Part shown: one piece after another, positions 34,149-42,463 of the stretch
Numbering within the stretch: the first letter of the stretch is position 1
Layout of the letters: every line of letters starts with the position of its first letter
From: JAHWKV01 sp040905365
GTDB lineage: Bacteria > Actinomycetota > CADDZG01 > JAHWKV01
Length of the DNA: 53,177 nucleotides
Assembly: GCA_040905365.1 (NCBI GenBank)
Contig: JBBDRQ010000020.1
Coordinates: forward strand, 1-53,177
Reading direction: 5' to 3'
Notes under the pieces: generated by a model
Told to the model about the DNA's origin: nothing
What the model saw: only the letters and a program-made list of their open reading frames with translations
Databases searched by the model: none
Position numbers and translations under genes: made by a program

Positions 34149-34487
34149 ATGAGCACCTCATCTAAGCGCGTTATAGGCGGAGGATCCGTCAGCAAGGCCG
34201 CCCTGTGGATGATCGGGCTGTCGCTTTGCTTGTTCTGGCTGCCCGTCCTCGGACCTGCAATCGCCGGCTTCGTAGGCGGCACCGAGGCGCGCACAATGGG
34301 CAAAGCGATGACTGCGGCTTTGATCCCGGCAGTGCTGGTGGGCGTGCTGGTGGCACTGTTGCTAACTGCGTTCGACCTGCCGGTCATCGGCACCGTCGCC
34401 GGCGTCGGCGTGGGAATCGCCGTATTGGTCCAGGACATCCCGATGTTCATCGGCGCCGCCTTCGGCGCAGGCACCACCAAGGACTAA
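34149..34487 (+). CDS. Small membrane protein of unknown function
   Basis: A 112-residue protein with two to three hydrophobic helices: WMIGLSLCLFWLPVLGPAIA, ALIPAVLVGVLVALLLTAF, and VIGTVAGVGVGIAVLVQDI. No family recognised. It is located 68 bp after the antiporter gene and 64 bp before the universal stress protein gene, all in one direction, so it probably belongs to the same transcription unit or response. It may be a small regulator of the neighbouring exchanger. Confidence 0.65.
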   Translation: MSTSSKRVIGGGSVSKAALWMIGLSLCLFWLPVLGPAIAGFVGGTEARTMGKAMTAALIPAVLVGVLVALLLTAFDLPVIGTVAGVGVGIAVLVQDIPMFIGAAFGAGTTKD

Positions 34488-34551
34488 GAGCATATAGTCG
34501 TAACCCTCTTTGGAGTTCGACGACGCTGGTGGGCGGTGAAAGGATACCGGC

Positions 34552-35427
34552 ATGTCCGATTCAGGCGCTCAGCCGAAACCCGCCGTTCCCCGGCTAACTC
34601 CCAAGCGCATCGAACAGATCCTGGTCGCCACCGACTTCTCCGCCGGAGCGCATTCGGCTATTGAGCGCGCGATTCGACTGGCCGCCCGCCTAGGTGCCCG
34701 GCTCAGCGTTGTGCATGTTCTACCGATCGGTGCATCAGCCGAGGCCGTGGGAATCGCCAAAAGCTTGTTGAACAGGTATGCCTACGAACTCAGGGCACAG
34801 GTGCTTACCTCCGTAGCAACCGGCTCGGCCGGGGTCGAGATTTCCGCCGAGGCCCAACGCCGTAACGTAGACCTGATAGTGGTCGGTGCCCACGGAGGGC
34901 ACTGGCTGCGCGACGTGTTCGTCGGTTCGACGGTTGAGACCGTTCTGGAGGTCAGTGCCGTTCCGGTACTCATCGTAAAAGACGCTGCCGTCCCGCCCTA
35001 CGCGCGGGTCCTGCTGGCCGTCGACAATTCGCTGCGCTCCTTTCGGGCTGCCCAGGCCGGGATCGACATGACTCCCGGGGCCCATCACATCGTCGCCCAC
35101 GCCGTGACGGTCCCGGGCGAGGGCCTGTTGCGCCTCAGCGGGGCGGTCGACTCCGATGTCCAGGGGTTTCGCTCCGTGCAGCTGGCCGAAGCGCAACCCG
35201 CCATCAAACGCCTCGCCGGCGAGTTGGTGCCGCCAGCGGATGAGGTGCTGGTGGAATCCGGCCGGCCCGAGGTGCGCATTCGGGAGTTTGCCGAGGATCA
35301 CCTCGTCAACCTGGTCGTGGCGGGAACCGAACGGGGCACAGGCATCCGGCACACCCTGCTGGGCAGCGTCAGTCGCAGCACGATGCAAAGAGTTAGCTGC
35401 GATGTCCTGATCGTCCCGCTCTCGTAG
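34552..35427 (+). CDS. Tandem universal stress protein (two UspA domains)
   Basis: A 291-residue cytosolic protein with two UspA domains, about residues 20-150 and 155-290. The first contains the ATP-binding pattern G-x2-G-x9-GS as GAHGGHWLRDVFVGSTVE; the second contains GTERGTGIRHTLLGSVSRST, close to the same pattern. Tandem Usp proteins bind ATP and help cells survive starvation or hypoxia, and in several bacteria attach to antiporters or channels. GAAAGG lies 8 bases before the ATG. Placed between two antiporter genes, it likely works with them. Confidence 0.88.
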   Translation: MSDSGAQPKPAVPRLTPKRIEQILVATDFSAGAHSAIERAIRLAARLGARLSVVHVLPIGASAEAVGIAKSLLNRYAYELRAQVLTSVATGSAGVEISAEAQRRNVDLIVVGAHGGHWLRDVFVGSTVETVLEVSAVPVLIVKDAAVPPYARVLLAVDNSLRSFRAAQAGIDMTPGAHHIVAHAVTVPGEGLLRLSGAVDSDVQGFRSVQLAEAQPAIKRLAGELVPPADEVLVESGRPEVRIREFAEDHLVNLVVAGTERGTGIRHTLLGSVSRSTMQRVSCDVLIVPLS

Positions 35428-35473
35428 CTGTCTGGTGCCTCCCGGAACCGAGCCGAAGATGGTTTAGTAAAGG

Positions 35474-37114
35474 ATGGTCCAAGACGACTTTGCTCTCTTC
35501 GCCGCCGTGCTCGCCGTCGCCGCCGCGGTCGGCCTACTGGCTGTCCGGCTTCGCCAGCCCTTGGTTGTCGCATTTATTCTGGTGGGCATCCTGGTCGGTC
35601 CGGTGGGGCTCGGCTGGGTGGCACCGGACGCCGGAATCGCCATCCTGGCCCAGTTGGGCATTGCCGTGCTGCTGTTCTTGGTCGGACTCAAGCTCGACTT
35701 TCACCTGATCCGCCAGACCGGAGCCGTGGCGCTGGCCACCGGGCTCGGTCAAGTGACCTTCACCTGCGCAATCGGCTTTTTATTGTCGATTGGATTGGGC
35801 ATGGAACCGGTCACTGCGCTTTATGTGGCGATAGCGCTCACCTTCTCATCGACCATCATCATCGTGAAGCTGCTGTCCGACAAGCGCGAACTCGACGAAC
35901 TCCACGGGCGAATCGCCATCGGATTCCTGATTGTGCAGGACCTCGTAGTCGTGTTGGTGATGATGGGGCTGACCGCCTTCGCCGAAGGCGGCGACAACCT
36001 CGCCATCCAGGGCGCCCGGACGGTCGCCGTCGGCGGGGGTCTGCTTCTGGCGACCGGCGTGGCCGCCCGCTGGGTCCTGCCCGCGCTTTTGCCGTTTGTC
36101 GCACGCAGCTCCGAGCTGCTGGTTCTGTTTGCCCTGGCGTGGGCCGTCGCTTTGGCGGCTGCCAGCGATGCCTTGGGGTTCAGCTCGGAGGTCGGGGCCT
36201 TTCTCGCCGGCGTAGCACTGGCCTCCACCCCGTACCGGGAGGCGGTTGGAGCCCGTCTGGTCAGCCTTCGTGACTTTCTCCTGTTGTTTTTCTTCCTCGA
36301 CCTGGGAGCCCGCCTGGAGTTCGCGGCCGCGTCGGAGCAACTGTTCGAGGCTGCAGTGCTCTCGGCGTTCGTGCTCATCGGTAACCCGCTGATCGTGCTG
36401 GCGATCATGGGGGTGATGGGCTACCGGGCCCGGACGTCATTCCTGGCGGGACTGACCGTCGCCCAGATCAGTGAGTTCTCACTCATCTTGGCTGCTCTGG
36501 GACTCAGCCTGGGACACATCGACGCGGCAGCGGTAAGCCTGGTCACGGTGGTGGGCTTGATCACGATCGGGGCATCGACCTACATGATCTTGTCATCCAA
36601 ACAGTTGTACGAGCGCCTGGCCCCCCTGCTGCGCGTGTTTGAGCGCTCGTCGCCCACCAAACCCACGTCCCAGACCGAACAAGAACCGGTGGACATGGTC
36701 CTGTTCGGTCTGGGCCGAATCGGCGCCTCCTTTGTCGACACGATCGTGCAAGCCGGATACCGGGTGCTTGCCGTAGATTTCGATCCCCAAGCGGTAAGGA
36801 GGTGGGAGGAGAGAGGAGTCCGCACCCTCTTCGGCGACGCCTCGGATCACCATTTGCTGAGCGCGATTCCGCTTTCCAACACAACCCTGGTGGCATCCAC
36901 GCTGCCATCGGCCGATGAGAACCTGCCGCTGCTCCATGGGCTGCGCGGCGAGGGTTACCAGGGCAAGATCGCGCTGGTGGCACGCAATGAAGCCGAGGCC
37001 CGTCGCTACGCGAGCGAGGGGGTGGATCTTGTCGTAGAACCCGCAGTATTGGCCGGCGCCGAACTTATCCAGCTTCTTGGTGCGACCGACCAGCTGGACT
37101 CAACCCGGTCGTAA
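35474..37114 (+). CDS. CPA2-family cation:proton antiporter (KefB-like) with TrkA-N domain
   Basis: A 546-residue protein. Residues 1-375 form the CPA2 exchanger fold, with GILVGPVGLGWVAPDAGIA, LLFLVGLKLDF and SEVGAFLAGVALASTPYRE as KefB/KefC-type landmarks. The C-terminal part holds a Rossmann TrkA-N domain, VLFGLGRIGASFVDTIVQAG (shortened: LFGLGRIGASFVD), with VLAVDFDPQAVRRW. K+/H+ or Na+/H+ exchange is expected at the membrane, gated by nucleotide. It differs from the 612-residue exchanger upstream, so this group holds two separate antiporter subfamilies. The gene ends 2 bp from the convergent DUF454 gene. Confidence 0.87.
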   Translation: MVQDDFALFAAVLAVAAAVGLLAVRLRQPLVVAFILVGILVGPVGLGWVAPDAGIAILAQLGIAVLLFLVGLKLDFHLIRQTGAVALATGLGQVTFTCAIGFLLSIGLGMEPVTALYVAIALTFSSTIIIVKLLSDKRELDELHGRIAIGFLIVQDLVVVLVMMGLTAFAEGGDNLAIQGARTVAVGGGLLLATGVAARWVLPALLPFVARSSELLVLFALAWAVALAAASDALGFSSEVGAFLAGVALASTPYREAVGARLVSLRDFLLLFFFLDLGARLEFAAASEQLFEAAVLSAFVLIGNPLIVLAIMGVMGYRARTSFLAGLTVAQISEFSLILAALGLSLGHIDAAAVSLVTVVGLITIGASTYMILSSKQLYERLAPLLRVFERSSPTKPTSQTEQEPVDMVLFGLGRIGASFVDTIVQAGYRVLAVDFDPQAVRRWEERGVRTLFGDASDHHLLSAIPLSNTTLVASTLPSADENLPLLHGLRGEGYQGKIALVARNEAEARRYASEGVDLVVEPAVLAGAELIQLLGATDQLDSTRS

Positions 37115-37116
37115 AC

Positions 37117-37533
37117 TCACGCGTCCGTAGGTTCCTCGCCGCCTTGGGCAAGTACCCGCTCCCGGGTGGGCACCCGCCAGGATACGTAAATGACCCCGAC
37201 GGCCGCCGCCGCCAGTATTGCCGCCCTGGGTACCGGATCTTCGACCACCACAAGAACAGCCAGACCGGAAAACACGACTATCGAGGACACGGCGAGCACC
37301 TTGGCCTTGCGCGCCATCCCGAGCCCGTTCCTGTAGTCGCTCACCGCGGGCCCGATCCTAGGCAGCCCCAATACCCAGCGCTCCAGCCGGTCGCTCGACC
37401 GTCCAAAACAGGCCGCGGCTGCGATGAAAAATATGGTGGTAGGAAGCCCGGGAACGACCACCCCTATCGCCCCCAAGGCGACGCAGACCAGGCCGAGGAC
37501 CAGCCAGGGCAACCTCAGCCCGCGAGGACTCAT
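37117..37533 (-). CDS. DUF454 (YbaN-family) membrane protein
   Basis: A 138-residue inner-membrane protein of the YbaN/DUF454 family: two N-terminal helices with the family core PWLVLGLVCVALGAIGVVVPGLPTT (shortened: GAIGVVVPGLPTT) and FFIAAAACFGRSS, then a RYxxG-like loop DYRNGLG, and two more helices. The function of the family is unknown. The length is typical (about 120-140). It stands convergent to the KefB-like gene and just after a hypothetical-protein gene on its own strand (22 bp gap), so it could be the last gene of the ABC importer unit. Confidence 0.82.
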   Translation of the reverse strand: MSPRGLRLPWLVLGLVCVALGAIGVVVPGLPTTIFFIAAAACFGRSSDRLERWVLGLPRIGPAVSDYRNGLGMARKAKVLAVSSIVVFSGLAVLVVVEDPVPRAAILAAAAVGVIYVSWRVPTRERVLAQGGEEPTDA

Positions 37534-37555
37534 GTGCGTCGAGCCCTATCGTCGG

Positions 37556-38908
37556 TCAGCCTGCAGGCCCCGGTGCCTGCACCGTGGGCGGGCCGGAGCT
37601 GGTCGTGCGGGAGAAGCTGTGTGTTAACCACGGTAAGAATCCGTCCAAGAAGCGCTCGGTGGCCGGCATGAAGTAGCTGCCGTAATGACTGAGCGGGTCC
37701 AGAGTCGAGACGACCAGCGTACCCGCAGTCGAGTTGCGGTCCACATACAACAGCGCCTCACCGCCGGGAAGCGTGACCAGCACCTCGGCCCCCGGCGGCG
37801 GGTCCAGGACGCCGTGATAGTGCCAGGTGCAGTCGGCCAGCTGCAGGTAGTCGAACAGACTGTGCGAAGGCGACGGCGAGCGCAGGCCGAGGCTGGAATC
37901 TTTATCGAGCCACCACCAGTAGTTGGTGGGAACGTGCTCCCAGCGGACTCCGGGCAAGAACTCGGGAATCGGTTCCCCGCCGGCAAAGCAAACCACCGTG
38001 CCCCCGGCGTCGAGCAGTTCGAATATCCGGGGCGCCGCTTTCTCGAGCAGACCCCGATGCAGGCGCTCGGGGATCAACAAGACCTCATAAGGGGTCAGGT
38101 CGGCGTCGGCAAGTTCCGGCAAATAAATCAATCCGCCGTCCAGGCGCTCTGCGTACTTGTCTTTGGTGAGCGCCCGGTAGTGGGCAGCCGAGCCTCCATA
38201 CACTGCCGCGACACCGTACCCCGAGGCCGGTTTGGGCGGCTCGGGCCACCGTGGCGAATGACCGGCAACGGTCCCGGCCGCTACGGGCCCGCGCCTGCGA
38301 ACCTCCTCGGATTGGTTGAGAATCCACCTAACTAGCTGCCTGGGAATGCGGGAGGCGGAGCTTTTCAGCCCGGTTGCGTAGCCCAGCAGGTCGCAGGTGG
38401 ACTGGACTAGGATCGTACCGGGCGTAGAAACCTGGTCCAGGTACGTCGACGGCCGGCCGTTGAAGAGGCGAGTCAGCACCTGAGCACCCTCGGGAGGCGG
38501 ATGATGGCCGCGGGCGAAAAACCCCGCCACTCCGCGACGAAAAGTAAGGTCGGCGGGGTCGACACCGGCGAACACCGGGTGATCCGCCACCTCCACCACC
38601 TGGTAATCGCGCAGCTTGGCCCCTTCCAGCGGCACGAAGGGCGAAGAGCCCGGCAACCAATCCCGGTGCAGGTGTCCGCCGAATACGACCACGCCGCCGG
38701 AGTCTAGGTACTCGTGAATGATTTGCCGATTGCCGGCGAGGAATTCTTGATCGACGGTGCCGGTTATCACCAGGCCGGCATATAGACGCAGGTCGACATC
38801 GCACATCCGGTAGCAATCGAGCCGCTCCACCAGCCCCCCTAGCTCCGGACCGCGTAGCGGGTCTTCCGGCGCCCGTATGTCCATGTCCAGTTGAGCAACT
38901 ACTCGCAT
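37556..38908 (-). CDS. Internally duplicated protein, possibly glutamine-amidotransferase-like fold; unknown function
   Basis: A 450-residue protein I do not recognise. It has two halves of about 200 residues that match each other. The half starts pair LVITGTVDQEFLAGNRQIIHEYLDSGG (shortened: IIHEYLDSGGVVVFGGHLHR) with RIFELLDAGGTVVCFAGGEP; LFNGRPSTYLDQVSTPGTILVQ pairs with PGGEALLYVDRNSTAGTLVVS; and RQLVRWI pairs with DGFLPWL. Each half looks like an alpha/beta sandwich with a 'GG' turn, as in type-1 glutamine amidotransferase or ThuA-like folds, without the catalytic Cys nucleophile elbow. It overlaps the end of the upstream ABC ATPase by 10 bp, so it is made with the importer. No signal peptide; likely cytosolic. 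Confidence 0.6.
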   Translation of the reverse strand: MRVVAQLDMDIRAPEDPLRGPELGGLVERLDCYRMCDVDLRLYAGLVITGTVDQEFLAGNRQIIHEYLDSGGVVVFGGHLHRDWLPGSSPFVPLEGAKLRDYQVVEVADHPVFAGVDPADLTFRRGVAGFFARGHHPPPEGAQVLTRLFNGRPSTYLDQVSTPGTILVQSTCDLLGYATGLKSSASRIPRQLVRWILNQSEEVRRRGPVAAGTVAGHSPRWPEPPKPASGYGVAAVYGGSAAHYRALTKDKYAERLDGGLIYLPELADADLTPYEVLLIPERLHRGLLEKAAPRIFELLDAGGTVVCFAGGEPIPEFLPGVRWEHVPTNYWWWLDKDSSLGLRSPSPSHSLFDYLQLADCTWHYHGVLDPPPGAEVLVTLPGGEALLYVDRNSTAGTLVVSTLDPLSHYGSYFMPATERFLDGFLPWLTHSFSRTTSSGPPTVQAPGPAG

Positions 38909-39720
38909 AGGACCTCCTCGCTCGAAGCAACCGAATTTTGGCCGTGCAGACCACGCGCCGCGTTGACCAGCGCGATCGTGTAGGGGTGGACCGGCTCGAG
39001 AAGAATCCGTTGCACCGGACCCTCCTCCACAACCCGCCCTTCCTGCAACACCATCAGACGATCACAAGCCCGCTGGGCAAGCGCCAGGTCGTGAGTGATA
39101 AACAAGACCGCGATCGAGCGCGTTGAGCGCAGCTCGCCGAGCAGATCGACCAGCTCCGCCCTCAACGACGCGTCGAGCATCTGGGTGGGCTCGTCCGCCA
39201 GGATCAGCCGGGGTCCGGTCACCAACGCCCGCGCCATGGCCACCCGCTGGCGCTCTCCGCCGGAGAGCTGGTGCGGGTAGGCGGCGGTGTAGCGGTCAAG
39301 CGGCAGGAGGCGAACCGCCCGCAGGGCATCGGCAACCCTTTGGGCACGCAGGCCCCTCCCGCCAACACGCCCGATCACCAGGGGCTCGGCGACGATCGCT
39401 TCAACTCTGAGGTGCGGCGGCAGGGAGGAGTAAGGATCCTGAAACACCATGTGAACCGCTTGCCGGAGCCTTAAACGCTGCTTGGCCGGCGCCCTCAGCA
39501 CGTCCTCACCGTCGAGCAGTACCCGCCCTGCGTCCGGCGTCACCAAACCGCAAATCACCCGAGCGATCGTGGACTTGCCGGCGCCCGATCCGCCCACCAG
39601 CCCAAGCGACTCGCCGGCGCGGACGGACAGGCCGACATCCCGCACCGCCGTAATTGGCTGCCGGGCGCCGCGGCTCCGGAAGGTCACCGTCAAACCCGAC
39701 ACCTCGAGTACCGCACTCAC
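38899..39720 (-). CDS. Peptide/nickel ABC importer ATPase (DppF/OppF type)
   Basis: A 273-residue ATPase: Walker A GGSGAGKST, signature LSGGERQRVAMARAL, Walker B LILADEPTQMLD. In family form it is the second ATPase of Dpp/Opp/Nik systems, with a C-terminal EPVHPYT motif (YT at about residue 250) typical of OppF. It pairs with the ATPase fused to the permease encoded just upstream; the start overlaps that gene's stop by 4 bp. It powers uptake of peptides, nickel or related solutes. Confidence 0.9.
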   Translation of the reverse strand: MSAVLEVSGLTVTFRSRGARQPITAVRDVGLSVRAGESLGLVGGSGAGKSTIARVICGLVTPDAGRVLLDGEDVLRAPAKQRLRLRQAVHMVFQDPYSSLPPHLRVEAIVAEPLVIGRVGGRGLRAQRVADALRAVRLLPLDRYTAAYPHQLSGGERQRVAMARALVTGPRLILADEPTQMLDASLRAELVDLLGELRSTRSIAVLFITHDLALAQRACDRLMVLQEGRVVEEGPVQRILLEPVHPYTIALVNAARGLHGQNSVASSEEVLCE

Positions 39721-41468
39721 CGGACGGGGGCTTCCTCGCTCAACCGCTGGCGGGGAACCGCCTCGAGCAGCCTCCGCGTGTACGGGTGCCCGGCCAGCTC
39801 ACCCATCCGGGCTGCCGGAACGGTTTCAACCACCCGCCCCTCGCACATCACCGCCACGCGATCGGCAACCCGCTCCACTACCGGCAGGTCATGCGAGATC
39901 AACAGCACTGCAAGATTCAGCCTTTGCCCCAGCTGCTTCAACAGATCGAGGATCTCAGCTTGTACTATCACGTCCAGGCCGCTGGTCGGCTCGTCCGCGA
40001 TTAGCACCGCAGGATCGTTGGCCACCGCGATAGCGATGACCACCCTCTGACGCATACCTCCCGAGAGCTGGTGCGGATAATCTAGGGCCCGATCCGGGTC
40101 GATGCTCACCAGCGTGAGCAACTGATTAACCCGTCGGCGCACTTGAGCTCGATCCAGGGCGTCGTGGGCCCTAAGCGCCTCGGCAATCTGTTTGCCGATG
40201 GTGTGTACCGGGTTCAAAGCGTTCAGCGCCTCCTGCGGAACCAGCGCAATTCGCTTCCCTCGCAGCCGGCGCATCTTAGTAGCCGGGATTGAAGCCGCAT
40301 CCTCACCGTCAATCAGAACCCGGCCCTCGACTACCCGGGCGCCCGCCGGCAGCAGCCCGATCGCCGCCGCGGCTACGGTTGATTTGCCGGAGCCGGACTC
40401 ACCGACCAGTCCCAGGACCTCTCCGGCCGCCAACTCCAAGTCAACGCCCTCAACCGCAACCGTTGGGCCGTCCTCGGACCCGTAGGCGACGCTTAGGCGC
40501 TCAATCCGCAGCACCGTGTCACAAATATCCGGGGAGACGCAGGTGGGAGCGGCGCCGGCCGGCTGCGCGCCCGCCTTCCGCCGCGGCACCGAATCCTTCA
40601 GGGAGGGGCGCGAACGCTCCTCAAAGGCAAAACCCAACAGCGCGAATCCCAGCACGGTTATCGCGATCGCCACCCCGGGGGGAACCACCCACCACAACCA
40701 CGCATCGGTCAAAAAGGCGCTACGGGCGTGGGCGAAGTACAGCATGGTGCCCCAGCTCTTGGCCCCGGCGTCACCCAGACCCAAAAAAGCAAGCGAGGCT
40801 TCCAGCAAAATGGCGGTCTTGGTGGCCAGCACGAACTGCGGTACCACCAAAGGCGCTACCCCCGGCACCACGTGCCTGCGCAGCACATACCAAGACCGCC
40901 CGCCCATGGCGCGCGCCGCCTGGATATGGTCCCGTTCACGCACCGACAGGACCTGAGACCGCAGCTCCCGGGACACGCCCGCCCATATCACCGCGGCGAT
41001 GACGAACATCTGGGTACCGAGGCCGGGTCCCAAAAAGACGCCCATGACGATCGTCAGCGGCAGCACAGGCAGCGCCAGTACCACATCGACCAAGCGCATC
41101 AACGCGCCCTCCAGCCACCCGCGCGCGTAGCCGGCAACGATGCCCACCCCGGCGCCGATCAAGGTAGCGGCCGACGCCGCGACGATCCCTACCAGCAGCG
41201 ACGCCCGGGCGCCGTACAGCAGCTCGGAGAGCAGATCCTGGCCCACATCGTTGGTGCCCAACGGGTGTACAGCCGACGGACGGGCGAACGGCATTCCGGT
41301 GCGGACCGCGGGATCGTAGGGAGCCAGCAACGGCGCCGCCAGCGCGACAACGCCCAGAACCGCCAGAATTCCAAGGCCCAACCGCGCAAACCGCCGCGCG
41401 CGCTGCCCTAGTCGTCGGGCCGGTTTCGGCGGTGCGGACTGGATTGGATCGACCAAAGTCTCCGCCAT
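39717..41468 (-). CDS. ABC importer permease (DppC type) fused to ATPase (DppD type)
   Basis: A 583-residue fusion. Residues about 20-290 form the DppC-type permease with five to six helices and the EAA-type loop (YVLRRHVVPGVAPLVVPQFV). A linker of about 40 residues follows. Residues about 315-583 form an ATPase with Walker A GESGSGKSTV, signature LSGGMRQRVVIAIAVAND and Walker B VLIADEPTSGLD, ending AGHPYTRRLLEAVP, the OppD hallmark. Family systems normally make these as separate proteins; the fusion is seen in only some lineages. It works with the DppB-like permease and the DppF-like ATPase. Stop overlaps by 4 bp the next gene's start. Confidence 0.88.
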   Translation of the reverse strand: MAETLVDPIQSAPPKPARRLGQRARRFARLGLGILAVLGVVALAAPLLAPYDPAVRTGMPFARPSAVHPLGTNDVGQDLLSELLYGARASLLVGIVAASAATLIGAGVGIVAGYARGWLEGALMRLVDVVLALPVLPLTIVMGVFLGPGLGTQMFVIAAVIWAGVSRELRSQVLSVRERDHIQAARAMGGRSWYVLRRHVVPGVAPLVVPQFVLATKTAILLEASLAFLGLGDAGAKSWGTMLYFAHARSAFLTDAWLWWVVPPGVAIAITVLGFALLGFAFEERSRPSLKDSVPRRKAGAQPAGAAPTCVSPDICDTVLRIERLSVAYGSEDGPTVAVEGVDLELAAGEVLGLVGESGSGKSTVAAAAIGLLPAGARVVEGRVLIDGEDAASIPATKMRRLRGKRIALVPQEALNALNPVHTIGKQIAEALRAHDALDRAQVRRRVNQLLTLVSIDPDRALDYPHQLSGGMRQRVVIAIAVANDPAVLIADEPTSGLDVIVQAEILDLLKQLGQRLNLAVLLISHDLPVVERVADRVAVMCEGRVVETVPAARMGELAGHPYTRRLLEAVPRQRLSEEAPVR

Positions 41469-42463
41469 CAGCCGGCAACCGGAGCCGGCCGGCCGGCGCG
41501 CCGTACGCGTGGATCCAGCAGCGGGTAGGTCAAGTCGGCCGCCAGGTTGGCCAAGATTACCCCTAAGGTTACAAACAAAAAGGCGCCCTGCAGCAGCGGA
41601 TAGTCTCGCGCGACCACCGCCTCGTAGATCAGTCTGCCCAACCCCGGATAAGCAAAAACCGTCTCAACCACAACCGCCCCCGACAGCAACATTCCCACCG
41701 ACAGGGTCAGGTTGGTGAACACGGGTAGCAGGGCGTTGCGCAGCACATGGCGCAGCGCTATCCGGCGCTCGGATATACCCTTGGCACGAGCCAGACGGAC
41801 AAACGGCTCGTCGAGAACCGAAACCATCGCGGCCCGCGCCAGCAAGAACACCGCACCCAGGGTGGCCAGCACTATGGTCACCACCGGCAGTATCAGCCGC
41901 TGCACCACATCCACGACCCGATCCACACCCGCCGTGTCGATCAAGGCTGCGCCGAAAGAAGGCAGCCACCCGAGCTCGACGGCAAACACCGCGATCAGAA
42001 TCATCCCGATCCAAAAACCCGGCATGGCGTCGAGCGCCAAGACACCCATCACCACGCCGGCGTCCCGGCGGCTCCCCCGGCGCCAGGCCGCAGCCGCCCC
42101 CAACAAGACCCCAACCAGAGCGGAGGCAGCGGTACCCAGCCCGACCAGCGCCACGGTCCAGGGCATACGCTCGAGCAGCACCTCGGAGACCGGCCGGTTG
42201 TAGTGCACGGACTTACCAAGATCACCCTTTACCAGGCCCTGCCAAAACGATACGTACTGCTGCGGGAGGGATCGGTCCAGGCCGTACTCCTTGCGAATGA
42301 CCCCCAGGTCCTCTTCGCTCAGGCTGCCGGCATCCCCCGAGTACTTGAAATCAACCGGATCGCCCGGCGCTAGGTGCGGCAACGCGAAGTTGAGCGTCAC
42401 CGCCACCCACAGGACCAGCGCCAGCTGGCCCGTGCGGGGCAGCATGCGCCGGAGGACGCTCAT
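41468..42463 (-). CDS. ABC importer permease (DppB/OppB type)
   Basis: A 331-residue six-helix permease. It has the Dpp/Opp layout: an N-terminal helix followed by LAPGDPVDF, a periplasmic helical loop (IRKEYGLDRSLPQQYVSFW), then the core with RAKGISERRIALRHVLRNALLPV, the EAA loop contacting the ATPase. The C-terminal helices end ADLTYPLLDPRVRRAG, typical of DppB. Its start overlaps the binding-protein gene's stop by 4 bp, and it shares its last base with the fused permease-ATPase start. Solute: peptides or nickel-like. Confidence 0.9.
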   Translation of the reverse strand: MSVLRRMLPRTGQLALVLWVAVTLNFALPHLAPGDPVDFKYSGDAGSLSEEDLGVIRKEYGLDRSLPQQYVSFWQGLVKGDLGKSVHYNRPVSEVLLERMPWTVALVGLGTAASALVGVLLGAAAAWRRGSRRDAGVVMGVLALDAMPGFWIGMILIAVFAVELGWLPSFGAALIDTAGVDRVVDVVQRLILPVVTIVLATLGAVFLLARAAMVSVLDEPFVRLARAKGISERRIALRHVLRNALLPVFTNLTLSVGMLLSGAVVVETVFAYPGLGRLIYEAVVARDYPLLQGAFLFVTLGVILANLAADLTYPLLDPRVRRAGRPAPVAG

